Shown one piece after another: positions 46,270 to 57,905 of a stretch of 64,000 nucleotides of DNA. The notes beneath the pieces were generated by a model. The model did not search any database, was not told the DNA's origin, and saw only the letters and a list, made by a program, of their open reading frames with translations. Made by a program: the position numbers and the translations under genes. Origin of the DNA: Pomphorhynchus laevis. Its lineage: Eukaryota; Acanthocephala; Palaeacanthocephala; Echinorhynchida; Pomphorhynchidae. The stretch's first letter is position 1. Every line of letters begins with the position of its first letter. The stretch is from NCBI GenBank assembly GCA_012934845.2, contig WNNJ02002970.1:62001-126000 (forward strand), given 5' to 3'.

Positions 46270-47450
46270 CGAGCTTCATAACGCAGGAAAAGTACATCAA
46301 TTTAAGGACCCATGACGCTGTCTTACTTCTGCGAAGCTCGCTCTGCCTTCCGAAACTAGCTTTCTTCCTTTGATGTTCCCCCTGCTTTGGGAGAAAGTCA
46401 CTACACTCATTCGACGCAGAAGTCCGCCGTCTACTGAGAATGGTGCTTAATGCGCCGCTTCCTGATGACGCGTGGCGGCAGACTACCTTATCGATCAGAC
46501 TCGAATGTCTTGGTGTCCGACAAACGCTAGAAGTCGCAATACCTGCGTTCGGCTTTTCCATATGCTCAACAAGAGAGCTAACTAAGAGCCTGCTAGGAAA
46601 CTGTCCGTCACTACCCACTTTACCAGACCAAGTTTTTGTAAAAGCTACAGGCCAATGGCACGCTAAATTTCAGGCAACCATCATATCGGACCCAACTCTT
46701 CAAAAACTATGGATGGGGGACTATTATGATGTGTATCATCAAAAGCTTGTCGGCAAAACAACTATTCCCGAATTCGTCTCATTGCTACCGCTTCAATATG
46801 GTCTGAAGCTTTCCTCGAAGCATTAACGATAGCTTCCGTTGGCACCAGGATTGATGACCAATCATTGTCCACCACAGTTACACTCAAAATTGGCGTTCAA
46901 TGTGCTCAACCACATCAATGTAAATGCGGAGAAGTTGTCAGGAAAAACAGCGCCCATACGCTAGACTGCAACAAAACAAAAGGCAGAAATGTACGCCATT
47001 CAGCGATCAATTAAATTGTGAGAATGTCCCTAGCCTCCGCAGGAATTTCGTCCAGACTGTAACCTATCGGTTTGACTGGAGACGACAGGAAGTAGCCCGA
47101 CGAGGCTTCGTTCTGCCATGGGAGGCGGTGCAAGTTATTGTTTGGGACTTTACATGTCCAAACACTCTCGCAGTCAGTCACATAGCGTGCAGTACATTGT
47201 GCAAGTTCCGTTGCTGATCATGCTGAACTTGGATAGCGTACCAAATATAGCGGCTTAGATGAGCGGCAGTACAATTTGTTCCGATGTCCATCGAAACCCT
47301 GGGAGCAGTTGGTACCAGCGCAGCGGCTTTTTTGCAGCTTCCGGGAAGAAAATTAGTCCGGTAGACCGGAGATAAACGGTCAATGAGTTTTCTCATGCAG
47401 CGAATTAGTGCAGCGATGCAACTAGAAAACGCAGCTTGTTGTGCGAAGTC
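46270..47450 (+). mobile_element. C-terminal portion of an unassigned RT element (K)
   Basis: Plus strand: HDAVLLLRSSLCLPKLAFFL (about 46300), LLRMVLNAPLPDDAWRQTTL, LGVRQTLEVAIPAFGFS, then (frame change) ALTIASVGTRIDDQSLS, LKIGVQCAQPHQCKCG with a CxC motif, HTLDCNKTKGRNVRHSAIN, DDRKxPDEA and RTKYSGLDERYNLF. This series is the region downstream of RT in a widespread group of invertebrate non-LTR-like elements: a C.C...H...C zinc-binding unit then a conserved Asp/Lys-Pro-Asp segment that could be a nuclease. The RT itself is absent. Clade not assigned. It directly follows LINE A4. Confidence 0.65.
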
Positions 47451-47559
47451 GACAAGAGATCCATCACTATATTTCTAATAAACTGTACTCTTAAAGTAAT
47501 AATACAGATTTTTTTATAAAATAACATACTGGCTAAATCGAAACAACAAAACATCAAAA

Positions 47560-50500
47560 ACAGTTAGTACGGTACTTTATCTTCTTTAACGGCAACGGTA
47601 GTCTCCAGGCATACAGCATATTTGTGGGATATAAGCCCACCAGCATGCATCAACGCTCCGCCTTCCGACCAAACCAATCAGGGTATCTCATGCTAGAAGA
47701 TTAAGAGTGGTTAATTGTACAGTATATAGGAGAGTGCTTAGAGTGTTAGTCTCTTTAAATTTTTCTTTGTTTTGCAGGATCACAATTAAAAACTACCACT
47801 TGCGATTTGGAAGGATCGAGAAGAAGATTTGGAAGGGTAACTGGTCTTTTAATCTTTTAAAGAATTTGATGATTTTAGAGACTACATCTTTGCACATGTA
47901 TCCAGAGAACATGGGTTTGTTATCATCAGCGTATACCACTAGATATTGTTCAAGTGTAAAAGGTTTAAAAAGGACAATCGTAGCAGCAAGGTATGAGATT
48001 GTAGAAAGTGTGACTACTTGAGACACACCTTAATTGGATTCAGGGCCGTATTCATAAAGCAATCGCTTGGTTTACAGCAATATCTCCAGCATGTTAACAA
48101 TTATTGCAGGCAGCCTAAGGGAACTGAGAGAAGAGATAACAAAGAGAATAGAGATGCGGTCGAATGCAACAGAAAAGCCAAGGAAGATAGTCACAGCTGT
48201 CTGATAACTGTTATCTTGACAAAACTAAGGCACTTTCCCTATTGCTGAATGGATCGAGCGATCTTTGACAAGTCGATGAAAACTTGGTGGATATAAATTT
48301 AGAATATCAAGTAATCGCGGATTTTACGCGCAAGTGCTTTTTCGTAAATGGAGATGAGGTAGTTTTGAATCAAAATGGATCGCAGTTCTTTAGGACATGT
48401 AAATGGTTTCTTTTTTGGTAAAAATAAACGCGTCCTTATATTGATACCGTCAATATCAGAAGGGTGGACAATATCATCGTATTGGCAATCTTCTTTCTCT
48501 GAATGTCAGTCAGAAGCTGACAGACACTAGTAGAGAGTGGCGAATGGGTTTTAGAGGTACCTGAGAGTGGCCTCCAAGAGTTCAGGATATCCGTAACGGA
48601 AAGGTCCATATCTCTGAAACCGCCTTAGGTAGGGATAGGTTGGAGAGATTGATAGGTCTATAATTATATAAGGATAGTGACTCCAAAACGTTATCAAGAC
48701 CTACGCTACCGATCAAACCTGATGCGCTCTCATTTCAGCAAACATACTTCTCCTTATTCAATATCTTCCAAAAGTACGAGTGAGAAGGACTAAGACGAAC
48801 AATGCTCGCCCTATCCCTACTCAGCTGGAGTCTATATCTAGAGCTTCAGTATTCTTTCGAGAGAGATTGTCTGAAGGAAACAGTGAGATTGGGAAGGTGT
48901 AGCACTTTTGCAAGAACCTTTAGTTTTGCCGGAGTGGTATTGAATATTCGACCTTTATAGATGCTCGAAAGTATTGCGGTAGCTTGCAAAGTGAGGAATG
49001 AATTAAATCGGGCCAGACTCGCATTTCCTACAACAGGGAAGGGTCGGATAGCTGCCTGGAAGAAGGCCACCCTTATTGAATCAAAGTGGAACCTCCTCCG
49101 TAGCAACGCATCTTCCTCTAACCGCCAACGGAGTAGATCGTGCGAGGTGGACAACTGTTGGCGCGATTGCTTGATACACAAGGTCTTTAACAGTCACTTC
49201 ACATGAAGCAGTAGTATGTCGAGGAGATAATTTATTTTTGTGCAATGAAATTCGGGGGATAGTGGTTTGTGAATAATATTTGTTCCTAGCTCTGAGAAGT
49301 GCTGCATTAATCCGATTTTTAGTTATGTTGTTAAAATCACCAAGTAGTATGTCATAACCGCTACATAATATACAATCAAAGCGGTCACGGTTCTTGTGAA
49401 TCTCTCCAGGCCGAATATGTAGATATTGGTCATGCTGAAACGATTATCGTTTCTTCCAGAGTGTTATCACTAACAAAGCATGTTTGGACAGGAGTAGTTC
49501 AATAAGGAAGATCTTAAATGGTTCTTAACTGAGGTTAAAGAACCCTGAGATGAAAGGGAATAAGGTAGGGCTATGTGCGGAGTAAAGTGTATGATTATGT
49601 GCTTCCGGTAAAAGTCGAGTAATATCCAAGGGTGATTGAATAGGTCTAGTATTCTGAAGGACTATTACATATACATCACGACCAGATAAAATGCTAAGAG
49701 CAGAAGTACCTCACGAATTCCACTGAACGATGTTCAGTGATAAAGGTTCGGAATTACTCTCCATTGTAATTTGTGTCAATGGATGAGCTAGCAGCCCCCT
49801 AGTTAAGACCAGTATTGAGAAGGTTCCATCTTCCACATCTAGTCCCAGCAGAATGACCGCTCTTATCATCCTTGCTTGTGAGGGCAATCATCATCTCCCT
49901 TATTCACAAGATTGTTGTCTAACCTCCACTTCTTGTCTTTTTAGTAAGTTTGATATACAACTGGTTTACCGGGGCCGTTCGTTTGCTTGATTGCACCGTG
50001 CAAACCGGAAGCGGAGTAGGGAAGGGGGTAACCAGGGCTTCCACCAACATGGTGATTATCCCCTCCATCTGCTTAATGGTTTCGCTGTTCTTAATTTAGA
50101 TAATTTTAAGATTTCAGTTTCGGATAAGGATGTATGTAGTCTTCGAGGCATTTCAAAATGAGTCATGCTGGAACTTAGTTAGCATGGTGTAACGTTTTAA
50201 ATATTCTTTAAAAGCTGTGCATTTGCGGGAACATTCCGGATGCTCTATCCCGATGTTACAGCACACCGGATATTTGCTGCATTTTTCCGAGTTTTAAACA
50301 TTTATATCGGTTCCACAAATCCGGCATCTGCAGGGGTGAATACAGTTTGATCTCCAGTGGCACAATCTGCGGCAGGTGTTGTAGTTGGGAAACGTAAGGT
50401 CGTCTAATTATATGAAATTGAATTTAAGATTGCAATCTATAAAGGGTCGCATGCGGATAGTGACAGAGATTCAGCGTTGTCAATCGAATTATTTGCGAAG

Positions 50501-50570
50501 ACCATAAAGAGGGGGTGGCCTCTTTTCCCATGATGAACCTGATTAAAGTTAAATAAAACATAAACACCCA
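47560..50570 (-). mobile_element. LINE family A, copy A5, heavily decayed
   Basis: Minus strand from ORF1 (HPLFMVFANNSIDNAES, about 50510; zinc knuckles CRICG and CCNIGIEHPECSRKC, about 50330-50210) through EN remnants (49200-49750) to the RT linker (FFQAAIRPFPVVG, ATAILSSIYKGRIFN, 48846-49181), the RT fingers (KELRSILIQNYLISIYEKAL, about 48380) and a YADD site degraded to VVYADDNKPMFSGYMCKD (47793-48026). More mutated than A2 and A4, so older or longer inactive. Confidence 0.8.
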
Positions 50571-50744
50571 CAAAAGCATCAAGTTTGCCATTTATACAAA
50601 ATACTCAAATTTTTATAAAGGAAAATTACATCAAGAAAAATAAATTTAAAATGTAACAAAAGTATAATTACAAAGGAAAATACCAGCATATTAGTACTGC
50701 AAGATATTGCTAGCATATTACGTGAACGCCAGCATATTACAGGT

Positions 50745-51275
50745 ATTATTATTTATTACAAGACTTTGATATTTCCTGCAAAGAATCTTCTCTTTTTATC
50801 CACATGCTTAGCGCATTCTGGAATGATTTGTACTGTGTCATAGACACGATCGAATTCAGCAATCGGTTCCATAGGTTTACCGCTCTGTGAGATAATCACA
50901 AGTATCTATGACATTTCCCGTGTGATTGAACAACAACTGATAAGGAGTGTCCTATGTGGCTCGGGCGATCATTTAGAATAACGGATTCTAATGGAGAACC
51001 AGGAAAGACATGGATCATTCGCCATAACTGTAATAAATCCTTGTACACGTATCTCGTGTAAACTGAAGTAATATTTAGTTGGCTTAGTCTATCACAGTAG
51101 GCAATGTTTCAAAGACCAGGACATAGCTTAAAAAATCGGCGAAGAATCTTTTCTAATTGGTTTATTTCACCACACGTAGAAGGAAAAGTCGCCGGCGAAG
51201 CATAATCAATGATTGGTCTGATCAACGCCTTATATAATAGTGAGAACTGAGACGGTGGAAGCGAATAAAATTTTT
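50745..51275 (-). mobile_element. 3' end of a CR1-type LINE (J)
   Basis: Minus strand reads LLYKALIRPIIDYASPATFP, QLEKILRRFFKLCPGL, YCDRLSQLNITSVYTRYVYK, then LSHRAVNLWNRLLNSIVS and SFQNALSMWIK: the C-terminal CR1 block in the correct order with one or two stops. 5'-truncated. It ends near a TAATAATA run at 50740, as CR1 tails do. Confidence 0.8.
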
Positions 51276-53164
51276 AAATTTATAAAACTAGAAAAAGTAA
51301 TAAATGGATATTTTAATGCATTTAGTACACAAAACAATTATAGCTATATTTATAAACACAGCGAATGTATATTAACTATAGTAAATTAATTTCAAGATCT
51401 TAGTGTAATGCTATAAAATATTAATATTTTAAACAAATATATTTATATTACAAAAATAATTTCACAAATATTAATTTAATAAAATATTCGATGATGTAAT
51501 GTTAATTGAATTCTAGCTATACAATCGCATATTAAAGTATCTAAAGCAGATATTTAATTTCCAAAACGTCTCATCAATTGTGTCTTTATCAATTTTTATG
51601 ACGAACGGGGTAAAAAATGACGAAAAGTGCAGATATGATGTTCTAGGCATATGTGATGTTGATCCGTCTTTAATTAAAGCATATTTCATGTTGGTGTGAG
51701 GACATTGCACTCTTCTAAACATGTTTATGATGCAGATAAGACATACGGAGTAAAATAGTTTAAATAATGATGATGTAGTAAATGCTATACAGCTGCCAAA
51801 CAGAGTAAACTATTTTTATTTTTTAAAGACGGAGTAAAAAATGAAATATTTTGTAAGAGTAGTTTATCACTAGAATATTTGTAAATCTAATAAAGCTAAT
51901 TATCAATTAATAAATAAACCTTAGCTTTTCCCAACATATTAAAAAATAAGAGATATAAAATAAGAGATAGAAATATAAAGACGAAAAGTAAAAAGTTTTG
52001 AAATAAATAAGCATTTGCAAATTATTTATCAAATAATTTTATTTAATATTATTTATCAAATCATATTATTTAATACTGATTATATAATATATTATATAAT
52101 ATATAATATATTTATTTTAATCACTTATAAATAAGTGACTCACTATCTTTATAATTCTTGAGTCCTATTTATGATAATTCAAGTAAGAGTTTAATTCAAG
52201 ATGAAATAGGCTCCAAGCTAACGTTACAGAAACATGTAAAAAATGTTTTAATTACGGAGATAAAAATTTTTATCTCCGTAATCGTCCTTACCCATTATAC
52301 GGAAATTACGAAATTTTCTTTCAAAAGATAAATTGTTGTCATAAGATAAATAGTTGATACGTTTGTTGTCTCAAAGGTATCAACTACAAAGTAAAGAAGC
52401 TGATTCAATGAACGAAATCTATAAATAATGCTTGTTATCTGAAGTTAACAAAGTCCAAACGTAATACTCATTTTAACAACCTTTTTATGTGATACTAATC
52501 AGTATCTCTGAAAATTTTATTGAAACTTTTAATAAAGAGCTGATAAGGATGAAGTGCGTGTCGAAAATCCAGACTTTAGATCATCAACAATCATTTTCTG
52601 TCTTGCAAATAAGATTTGTTAGTTTTACAAAAATATCTATACATAAAGAATAAATAATCAAACGCCCAAGAATGTAGAAGGCAACCTAAGGAACTATTTT
52701 GCTAAATTACAATTATTTTTGCTATCGGAAATAATACTTCTGACAATATCTAAAATTCATGTTTTAGAAATTTTACTTATTCAAATCGCAGAGACAATAA
52801 GTTAGAATAGTCTATCATTCGATTGCAATAGTTTATATATCGAGGACAAGGAATCGAATGGTTTAAATATAATACTTAGATGCGTTTGCTAACCTAACTT
52901 ATTCAACATTGGACTGGTAATTATTTGTATGGCGTTTTGTATAGACTTCTTGATTTTGAGACATCATTGGTTAAAATGCACAGAAGATAATCCATGGAGT
53001 ATCAAGGATTTAAATTTCAAAACAACAAAATCAATTTGTTGTTTGTATATAATTCAAAACAGTAGCATATTTAAGTATAATTTGGCTTGTTTACTATATA
53101 ATTGTATCGAATTATATAACGTATAATTATATTTAATATTAATTATATTTGAAAATATATTCAA
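51276..53164. other. AT-rich spacer with a perfect 32-bp palindrome at 52251-52282
   Basis: The palindrome attacggagataaaaa / tttttatctccgtaat has no loop. No gene recognised; the 69- and 65-codon frames at 51513-51722 (-) and 52929-53126 (+) show no domain. Confidence 0.5.
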
Positions 53165-53700
53165 ATATATGTACCGCATGGTACTGTACTCGGTCATCTT
53201 TTCTTTATTGTTTACTTTAATGACTTGCTGTTAAGAATCCAGAACCCTTGCTTGGCTTTGGCGGATTACCTCAAACTTTGGTCTGATAATATCAATGATA
53301 AATATGGTCGGTCCCTACATCACAACATTGATCGAATACATAAATGGAGTGTAGCTACGGGTGTTAATCTGAACTTTTATAATATTATTATTTTATTTAT
53401 TGATACATGTGCCCATATTAAGCTAGGAAAAAGTAAACATGATCGTGAATTTCGATAAGGGATTTATACACTCGAAGTTGTATCTGAATGTAATGATTTG
53501 GGTGTAATTTTGCATAGGACATTGAAAACTCGCTCAAATACATACTTTATTGATGGTAAGGCAATGAAAGCTATGTATTGCATCAAAAACACGTTTGCAA
53601 GAATACGTCCATTAAGTTTTAAGTAAATTGCATGTGCATCCAGCTACTGCAGATTCGAGCAAAAGATTCGACATTAGCTATTAAATACGGGAGTGGACGC
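53165..53700 (+). mobile_element. Internal RT fragment of a CR1-type LINE (L)
   Basis: Plus strand: VPHGTVLGHLFFIVYFNDLL (about 53168; GVPQGSVLGP-type block), then ADYLKLWSDNIND (YADD-type site decayed), HNIDRIHKWSVATGVNLN, ECNDLGVILHRTLKTRS and AMYCIKNTFARI. Truncated on both sides. Confidence 0.75.
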
Positions 53701-54489
53701 TTGAAGTTATTTTAGTTATTGAATTTTTTCCATGAACAGTTACAATAGCCGTTTACGGCTAATAAATAAAACGAAAAATAAATATCGGCATAATTTTTTA
53801 TGATTTATTATAGTTTTATTCTGCGGATATGTTGCCATGCTTCTATAGGAAAACAGGCTTGGTCCAATTGTTCTAGATATGTAGTTAATGTCTTATATTT
53901 TTATTCAAAACGAGTAATATATCTATTTTTTATATGAAGCTAATAACCAAAATCAAGACTAAAAATTTAAATAAAACCTAATCTGATATTATATTTAGTA
54001 ACTATTATCATCGTGTAGAAATCAAAATCAATTATAATTTTTTAAATTGATAAATTTTCAATCGCCAACTTCAAATATCGCCAAATTATATAAAGTTTTT
54101 TTTATGTGAAATTTCTTCGCCTTATTCGTCGAACCAACTGTTAACCGTTGGGCTCGTGAACGTGTAAGCATGTTTTGACCTAAATAAATACTTACGTAAC
54201 ATCTTAAACAGCGGAGAAGCAGGTCCGCGTATTGTGTACAGAAATATGATAAAAATGTTTACCGGTAATTAATATTTAACTTAAATAAAAGTAATACTAA
54301 ATTACCTTTATTTTATTTATATAGCGTTATTATGTATAGATACGACTATTGAAACTTCGAATGATCATCACCTAATTACTTGAATATTACCCAGAAAATA
54401 TAACACCGTTTTCCGTTTTCAATTTATACCTATTTGAATTACCAAAAAATCAGATATTTTGGAAATTAACCACTTTTTGTAACGCACAA
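53701..54489. other. AT-rich upstream region of the zinc-finger gene
   Basis: No coding frame. Should contain the promoter and 5' UTR of the gene at 54490, but no clear core promoter is recognisable. Confidence 0.4.
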
Positions 54490-54852
54490 ATGGACGAATC
54501 AATTACAGACAGTGCTACTGCCAACACTGCCGGATGGAGTGAAGCCACAACATGTGAATATTGTTCTTGTAAATTTCCAACACTGGATGATCTACGGTGT
54601 CATTACGAAGAACATACAATTGAACTGATTAAAATGTCCGGCGGTCCTGTTAATCCAGGTGGTATAACACCTAGTCTATTTGTCTGTAGATATTGCGGAG
54701 AATGGTACTTCAAACGAAATCATCTAATAGTGCACGAACGAGAACATACAGGTCGGGCATTTTTCAAATGTGCCCAATGTGGTAAAGCATTTATTAATTC
54801 CTCGAAGCTGAAACGACATGAAGCAACACATCTCAGAGCTATGATGAAATAA
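54490..54852 (+). CDS. Small C2H2 zinc-finger protein (three fingers, 120 aa)
   Basis: Intact single-exon frame from ATG to TAA. Finger 1 CEYCSCKFPTLDDLRCHYEEH (about aa 21-41), a 26-residue Gly/Pro-containing spacer (MSGGPVNPGGITPS), finger 2 CRYCGEWYFKRNHLIVHEREH (about 68-88), the linker TGRAFFK (TGEKPF-like), finger 3 CAQCGKAFINSSKLKRHEATH (about 96-116). All Cys2His2 ligands are present (C-x2-C-x12-H-x3-H). Fingers 2 and 3 with the short linker suggest nucleic-acid binding; partners unknown. The N-terminus is Ser/Thr-rich with no KRAB, ZAD or BTB domain. It stands out as the only clean single-exon frame among decayed repeats. It could be a host gene or the last exon of a longer one. Confidence 0.75.
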   Translation: MDESITDSATANTAGWSEATTCEYCSCKFPTLDDLRCHYEEHTIELIKMSGGPVNPGGITPSLFVCRYCGEWYFKRNHLIVHEREHTGRAFFKCAQCGKAFINSSKLKRHEATHLRAMMK

Positions 54853-55190
54853 CTTTATCTAAATATCCTGTTTTAGTAACATACAAATATTATCTAATTT
54901 TCTTCATAGTTTAAAATGAACCTTACTGGCATTAACTTACCGTCTTTACACAATCACATTTTTAATTTCAACATCTATAATTTGAATAGTGCGAGAATAA
55001 TTCGGTTCTATTTCTTGGTATGATGAAGAGCCATGATGGAATGACATCATTAGAGCCATTATGAAATAGCATCGTTAGATCCGTGATTAACTTTATCTAA
55101 ATATCCTGTTTTAATAACATACATATATTCTCTAATTTTTTATAGTTTAAAAGTGAATCTTACCGGCATTAACTTGCAATCTTAAAACAA
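54841..55190 (+). repeat. Duplicated 3' end of the zinc-finger gene
   Basis: 54841-54950 (last codons plus 3' UTR: aactttatctaaatatcctg ... accttactggcattaactt) recurs at about 55060-55175 with roughly 90% identity and same order, including the atgaaatag remnant of the coding end. A local duplication of the gene's tail. Confidence 0.85.
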
Positions 55191-55230
55191 TTATATTTTT
55201 TTATTATAAATTGATTGTTTACTCATATTG

Positions 55231-55430
55231 GATTATTTATTAGTTGAGAGAGTGAAGTAAAATATTTATTTAATCGAATTTTCAATTACCTACTGCTATC
55301 ATCAGGAGTAAATGTTACAAAATATTTTAAAAATATTTTGTAACATTTACTCCTGAAGATGATAGCAGTAGGCTATTGAAAATTCGATTAAATAAATATT
55401 TTACTTCACTCTCTCCACTAATAAATAATC
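55231..55430. repeat. 200-bp near-perfect palindrome
   Basis: Arms 55231-55330 and 55331-55430 are reverse complements except for a few changes (for example atcatcagg against cctgaagat). Each arm contains the PLE-tail/hammerhead-like motif, so this looks like two PLE ends joined head to head. Confidence 0.95.
55353..55385 (+). ncRNA. Hammerhead-ribozyme-like motif (best in window)
   Basis: CTGAAGA (55353-55359), one extra T, stem II GATAGC/GCTATT (55361-55366 with 55372-55377, six pairs including one G-T), loop AGTAG, then GAAAATTC (55378-55385): GAA, palindrome AATT, C. Stem I pairs 55345-55352 with 55386-55393 (seven of eight). All hammerhead boxes are present. The extra T between the first box and stem II recurs in three of the sites here. 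The opposite arm carries CTGATGA at the same place. Activity untested. Confidence 0.55.
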
Positions 55431-55929
55431 ATATTTTTAATATCAAATTATATCTCATTGTTATTATAATTTGAAAAGAGAACCGTAACATTTTTGTAAA
55501 CACTGATAGATTATAAAAGTCGCAGTTATCAAGACATAAAGCAGCAACCTTTCTAGGACATAAATATAGTAAATTATACGGATTTTCAATGAAATAAGAC
55601 ATTCAGCTTCAGTAGTCACATCGATATTGTTAACATTAACTTAAAACAATAAAATATGTATTTCAAAAAATACAGAGAACGATACAAAAAATACGAAGAT
55701 AACGATAATGATGTATAGCCGATTTATGATTAAATGGTTGAATTGCACTCACCTTTGCCAAATCTTTATGATCAATAAACGAACCTGCTGAATTACAGAT
55801 TGTCAATTTTGATATTAATTTTTGTCGTTTAGTTAATTATTATTACTATTATTATTTTGTCGACAGCATTACGAGCACGGCTCAAAGTTGCACACTGTAC
55901 ATTATGAGAGAAACAGAAAAAAGATCAAT
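55431..55929. other. AT-rich spacer, no gene seen
   Basis: No coding frame or element recognised. Confidence 0.4.
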
Positions 55930-57245
55930 CCAAATTAAAAATAATTCGCCGTTTTAATTGTTTATATACAGCTGAGTTAACAATTCCATGTATTCACAAT
56001 TCGTATTGTCCGAATTGAACGTAGCACATTTTCAAGTCGAGTGGACTCATCAACCGTTCTGGGATATGAACATTGAGATGCATACAGTAAATGATTGAGA
56101 ACGAATGCATTTGCAAGTGATTTAAATGATCATTGATTCAGAAAATGAATCCATGATATTTGACACATACATAATCAGTTTGTCGGCGAGTAGCTAAATC
56201 GTTAGCGATCCATATACCAAGATCCTTTACGTATGAAACTATGTCGATGAGCTGACCACCTAGATGACATTTTGGCTCTGGAGCATCATTACGTGAAGGT
56301 ATACGCACGCAAACACACTCCGATACATTAATAGACATGCCGTTGGTGATGCCCACTTAGAAACACTGTCAATATCTGATTGGATGATAACCATATCTAA
56401 ATTCGACCTAATTGCTTGCCAAATTTTAAGATCATCCGCATACAAAAGTGAATATGAACTCAGCATACCATTTAAATCGCCCACATACATACAGAATAGC
56501 AGTGGACCCAATATCGAACCTTGCTAGACGCTAGCATGAACTAGGTATCGATTATAGAGCATACCATTAACCCTTACTTGATACGAGCGGAATGATATGA
56601 AATCAACTACCCCAGCTAATACTAATATGATCGATATTCAATGCCTGCATTTTACGAATTAATATATCATGACGAACAAAGTCAAAAGTTTTCGAAAAAT
56701 CAAAAAATACAAAGTCGACATTGAATTATTCATCTACTGGGTAGCCCCAACTTTTCTGGGATATCGAAAGATTCGTCACAGTCGAGTGATTTTTCCGGAA
56801 GCCATGTTGATTATGGCACAATAACCTATTAGTATCATAGTAGTTGCTGATTATACGACACAATATTCTCTCCAATATACGGCAAGATACACAAGTCAAG
56901 CTCGCAGATTTATAACTTTCCACGGAACATCGATTTCCTTTTTTGTATAACGGCCTTATGATTGATTATTTCCACACATTCGGAATTCGACCAAGATAGA
57001 TAAAGCAATAAAGATCCAAAACAAAGAAACGGCGATAACGTCGGCAAGATTCTTCAGGTATATTGGTGGAAGGAGATCAGGACAAATGGAACCAGATGAT
57101 TTGAGCTTCTTGCATCCATTGTTATCAACGACGGAACTAATACTACCAACGTCACTCTTAAAATTAGGATAGTTGAATAATGATCTAGGATCGCGTACAG
57201 GCAGTTTTTCTTTCTTCAAATTTAAATTTTTAGACACTTAAGATG
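55930..57245 (-). mobile_element. CR1-type LINE I (RT fragment)
   Basis: Minus strand: SSGSICPDLLPPIYLKNLAD (about 57110), SASLTCVSCRILERILCRII and QHGFRKNHSTVTNLSISQK (56726-56923), QGSILGPLLFCMYVGDLN, LLYADDLKIWQAIRSNLD (56260-56511), KDLGIWIANDLATRRQ (about 56200), then PERLMSPLDLK (about 56050), the start of the C-terminal block. YADD intact. Resembles family B more than H. Several stops and shifts. Confidence 0.82.
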
Positions 57246-57373
57246 TGTGAAGCCATTTCTAATATTTTTAAATGAATTATAGACGATTAGTTATTATTGA
57301 GTACAAGACAAAGCTACAAATGGCTGTTCAGTTTGTTCACTGTTGGTATAAAAAATATAAAATAAAAAATAAA

Positions 57374-57905
57374 TTAAGTGTAGATACAATTCTCATCCAT
57401 GAAGTGCGCTGTGAACTTAATTATGGGGTATCGCATATTCATATATTGTATGAACTCATAAGCTACAGTCATTCCGCCTTTTAGCACAACGAAAATATCG
57501 TTTACATACCTGTGCCAAGTTAAAGGCTGGTTGTGGTAGGCTGCTAAGCTTCTCTCTTTTAAGTCCCCTATAAAGAGTTTAGCCAATGTGGGAGCCAATA
57601 AAGAACCCATTGCACATCCCCAAATCTGTTGATATTACCTCCCGTTAAAGTTAAAATCTGTCGCTACAGCTGCATTCAAAATATCTTTAAAAGTATCAAT
57701 ATTATTGGGATGTGACCATGGACTGGGAACGAACTTAGCTGCCTGAGTTACTGATTCCTCAATCGGAATATTTGTGAAGAGAGATATAATGTCTAAGGTA
57801 AAAACAATATTTACCTTGAAAATGGTTTCGCTTGGATACCGAAATATTGGTTTTAACAACAATAATGTTTTGTCGGCGGATGCCTTTTCTTCTTTCAACA
57901 ATGAG
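57374..57905 (-). mobile_element. Canonical-type Penelope-like element, RT fragment (E1)
   Basis: Minus strand: FTLDIISLFTNIPIEESV (about 57810), GCAMGSLLAPTLAKLFIGDL (about 57600), TWHRYVNDIFVVLKGG (about 57510), the motif order of Penelope/Poseidon/Neptune-type PLE RTs (SLFTNIP, AMGSPLSP, RYVDD). Clearly different from family D (MGGNSSP, YIDD). It abuts a family D remnant at 57905. Fossil with a few breaks. Confidence 0.85.

Noticed and set aside
46196-46618. 140-codon minus-strand frame as a gene
   Set aside because: Antisense shadow of element K, whose plus-strand reading carries recognisable motifs.
54841-55190. Second zinc-finger gene in the duplicated segment
   Set aside because: Only the last few codons and the 3' UTR are duplicated; no finger is present.
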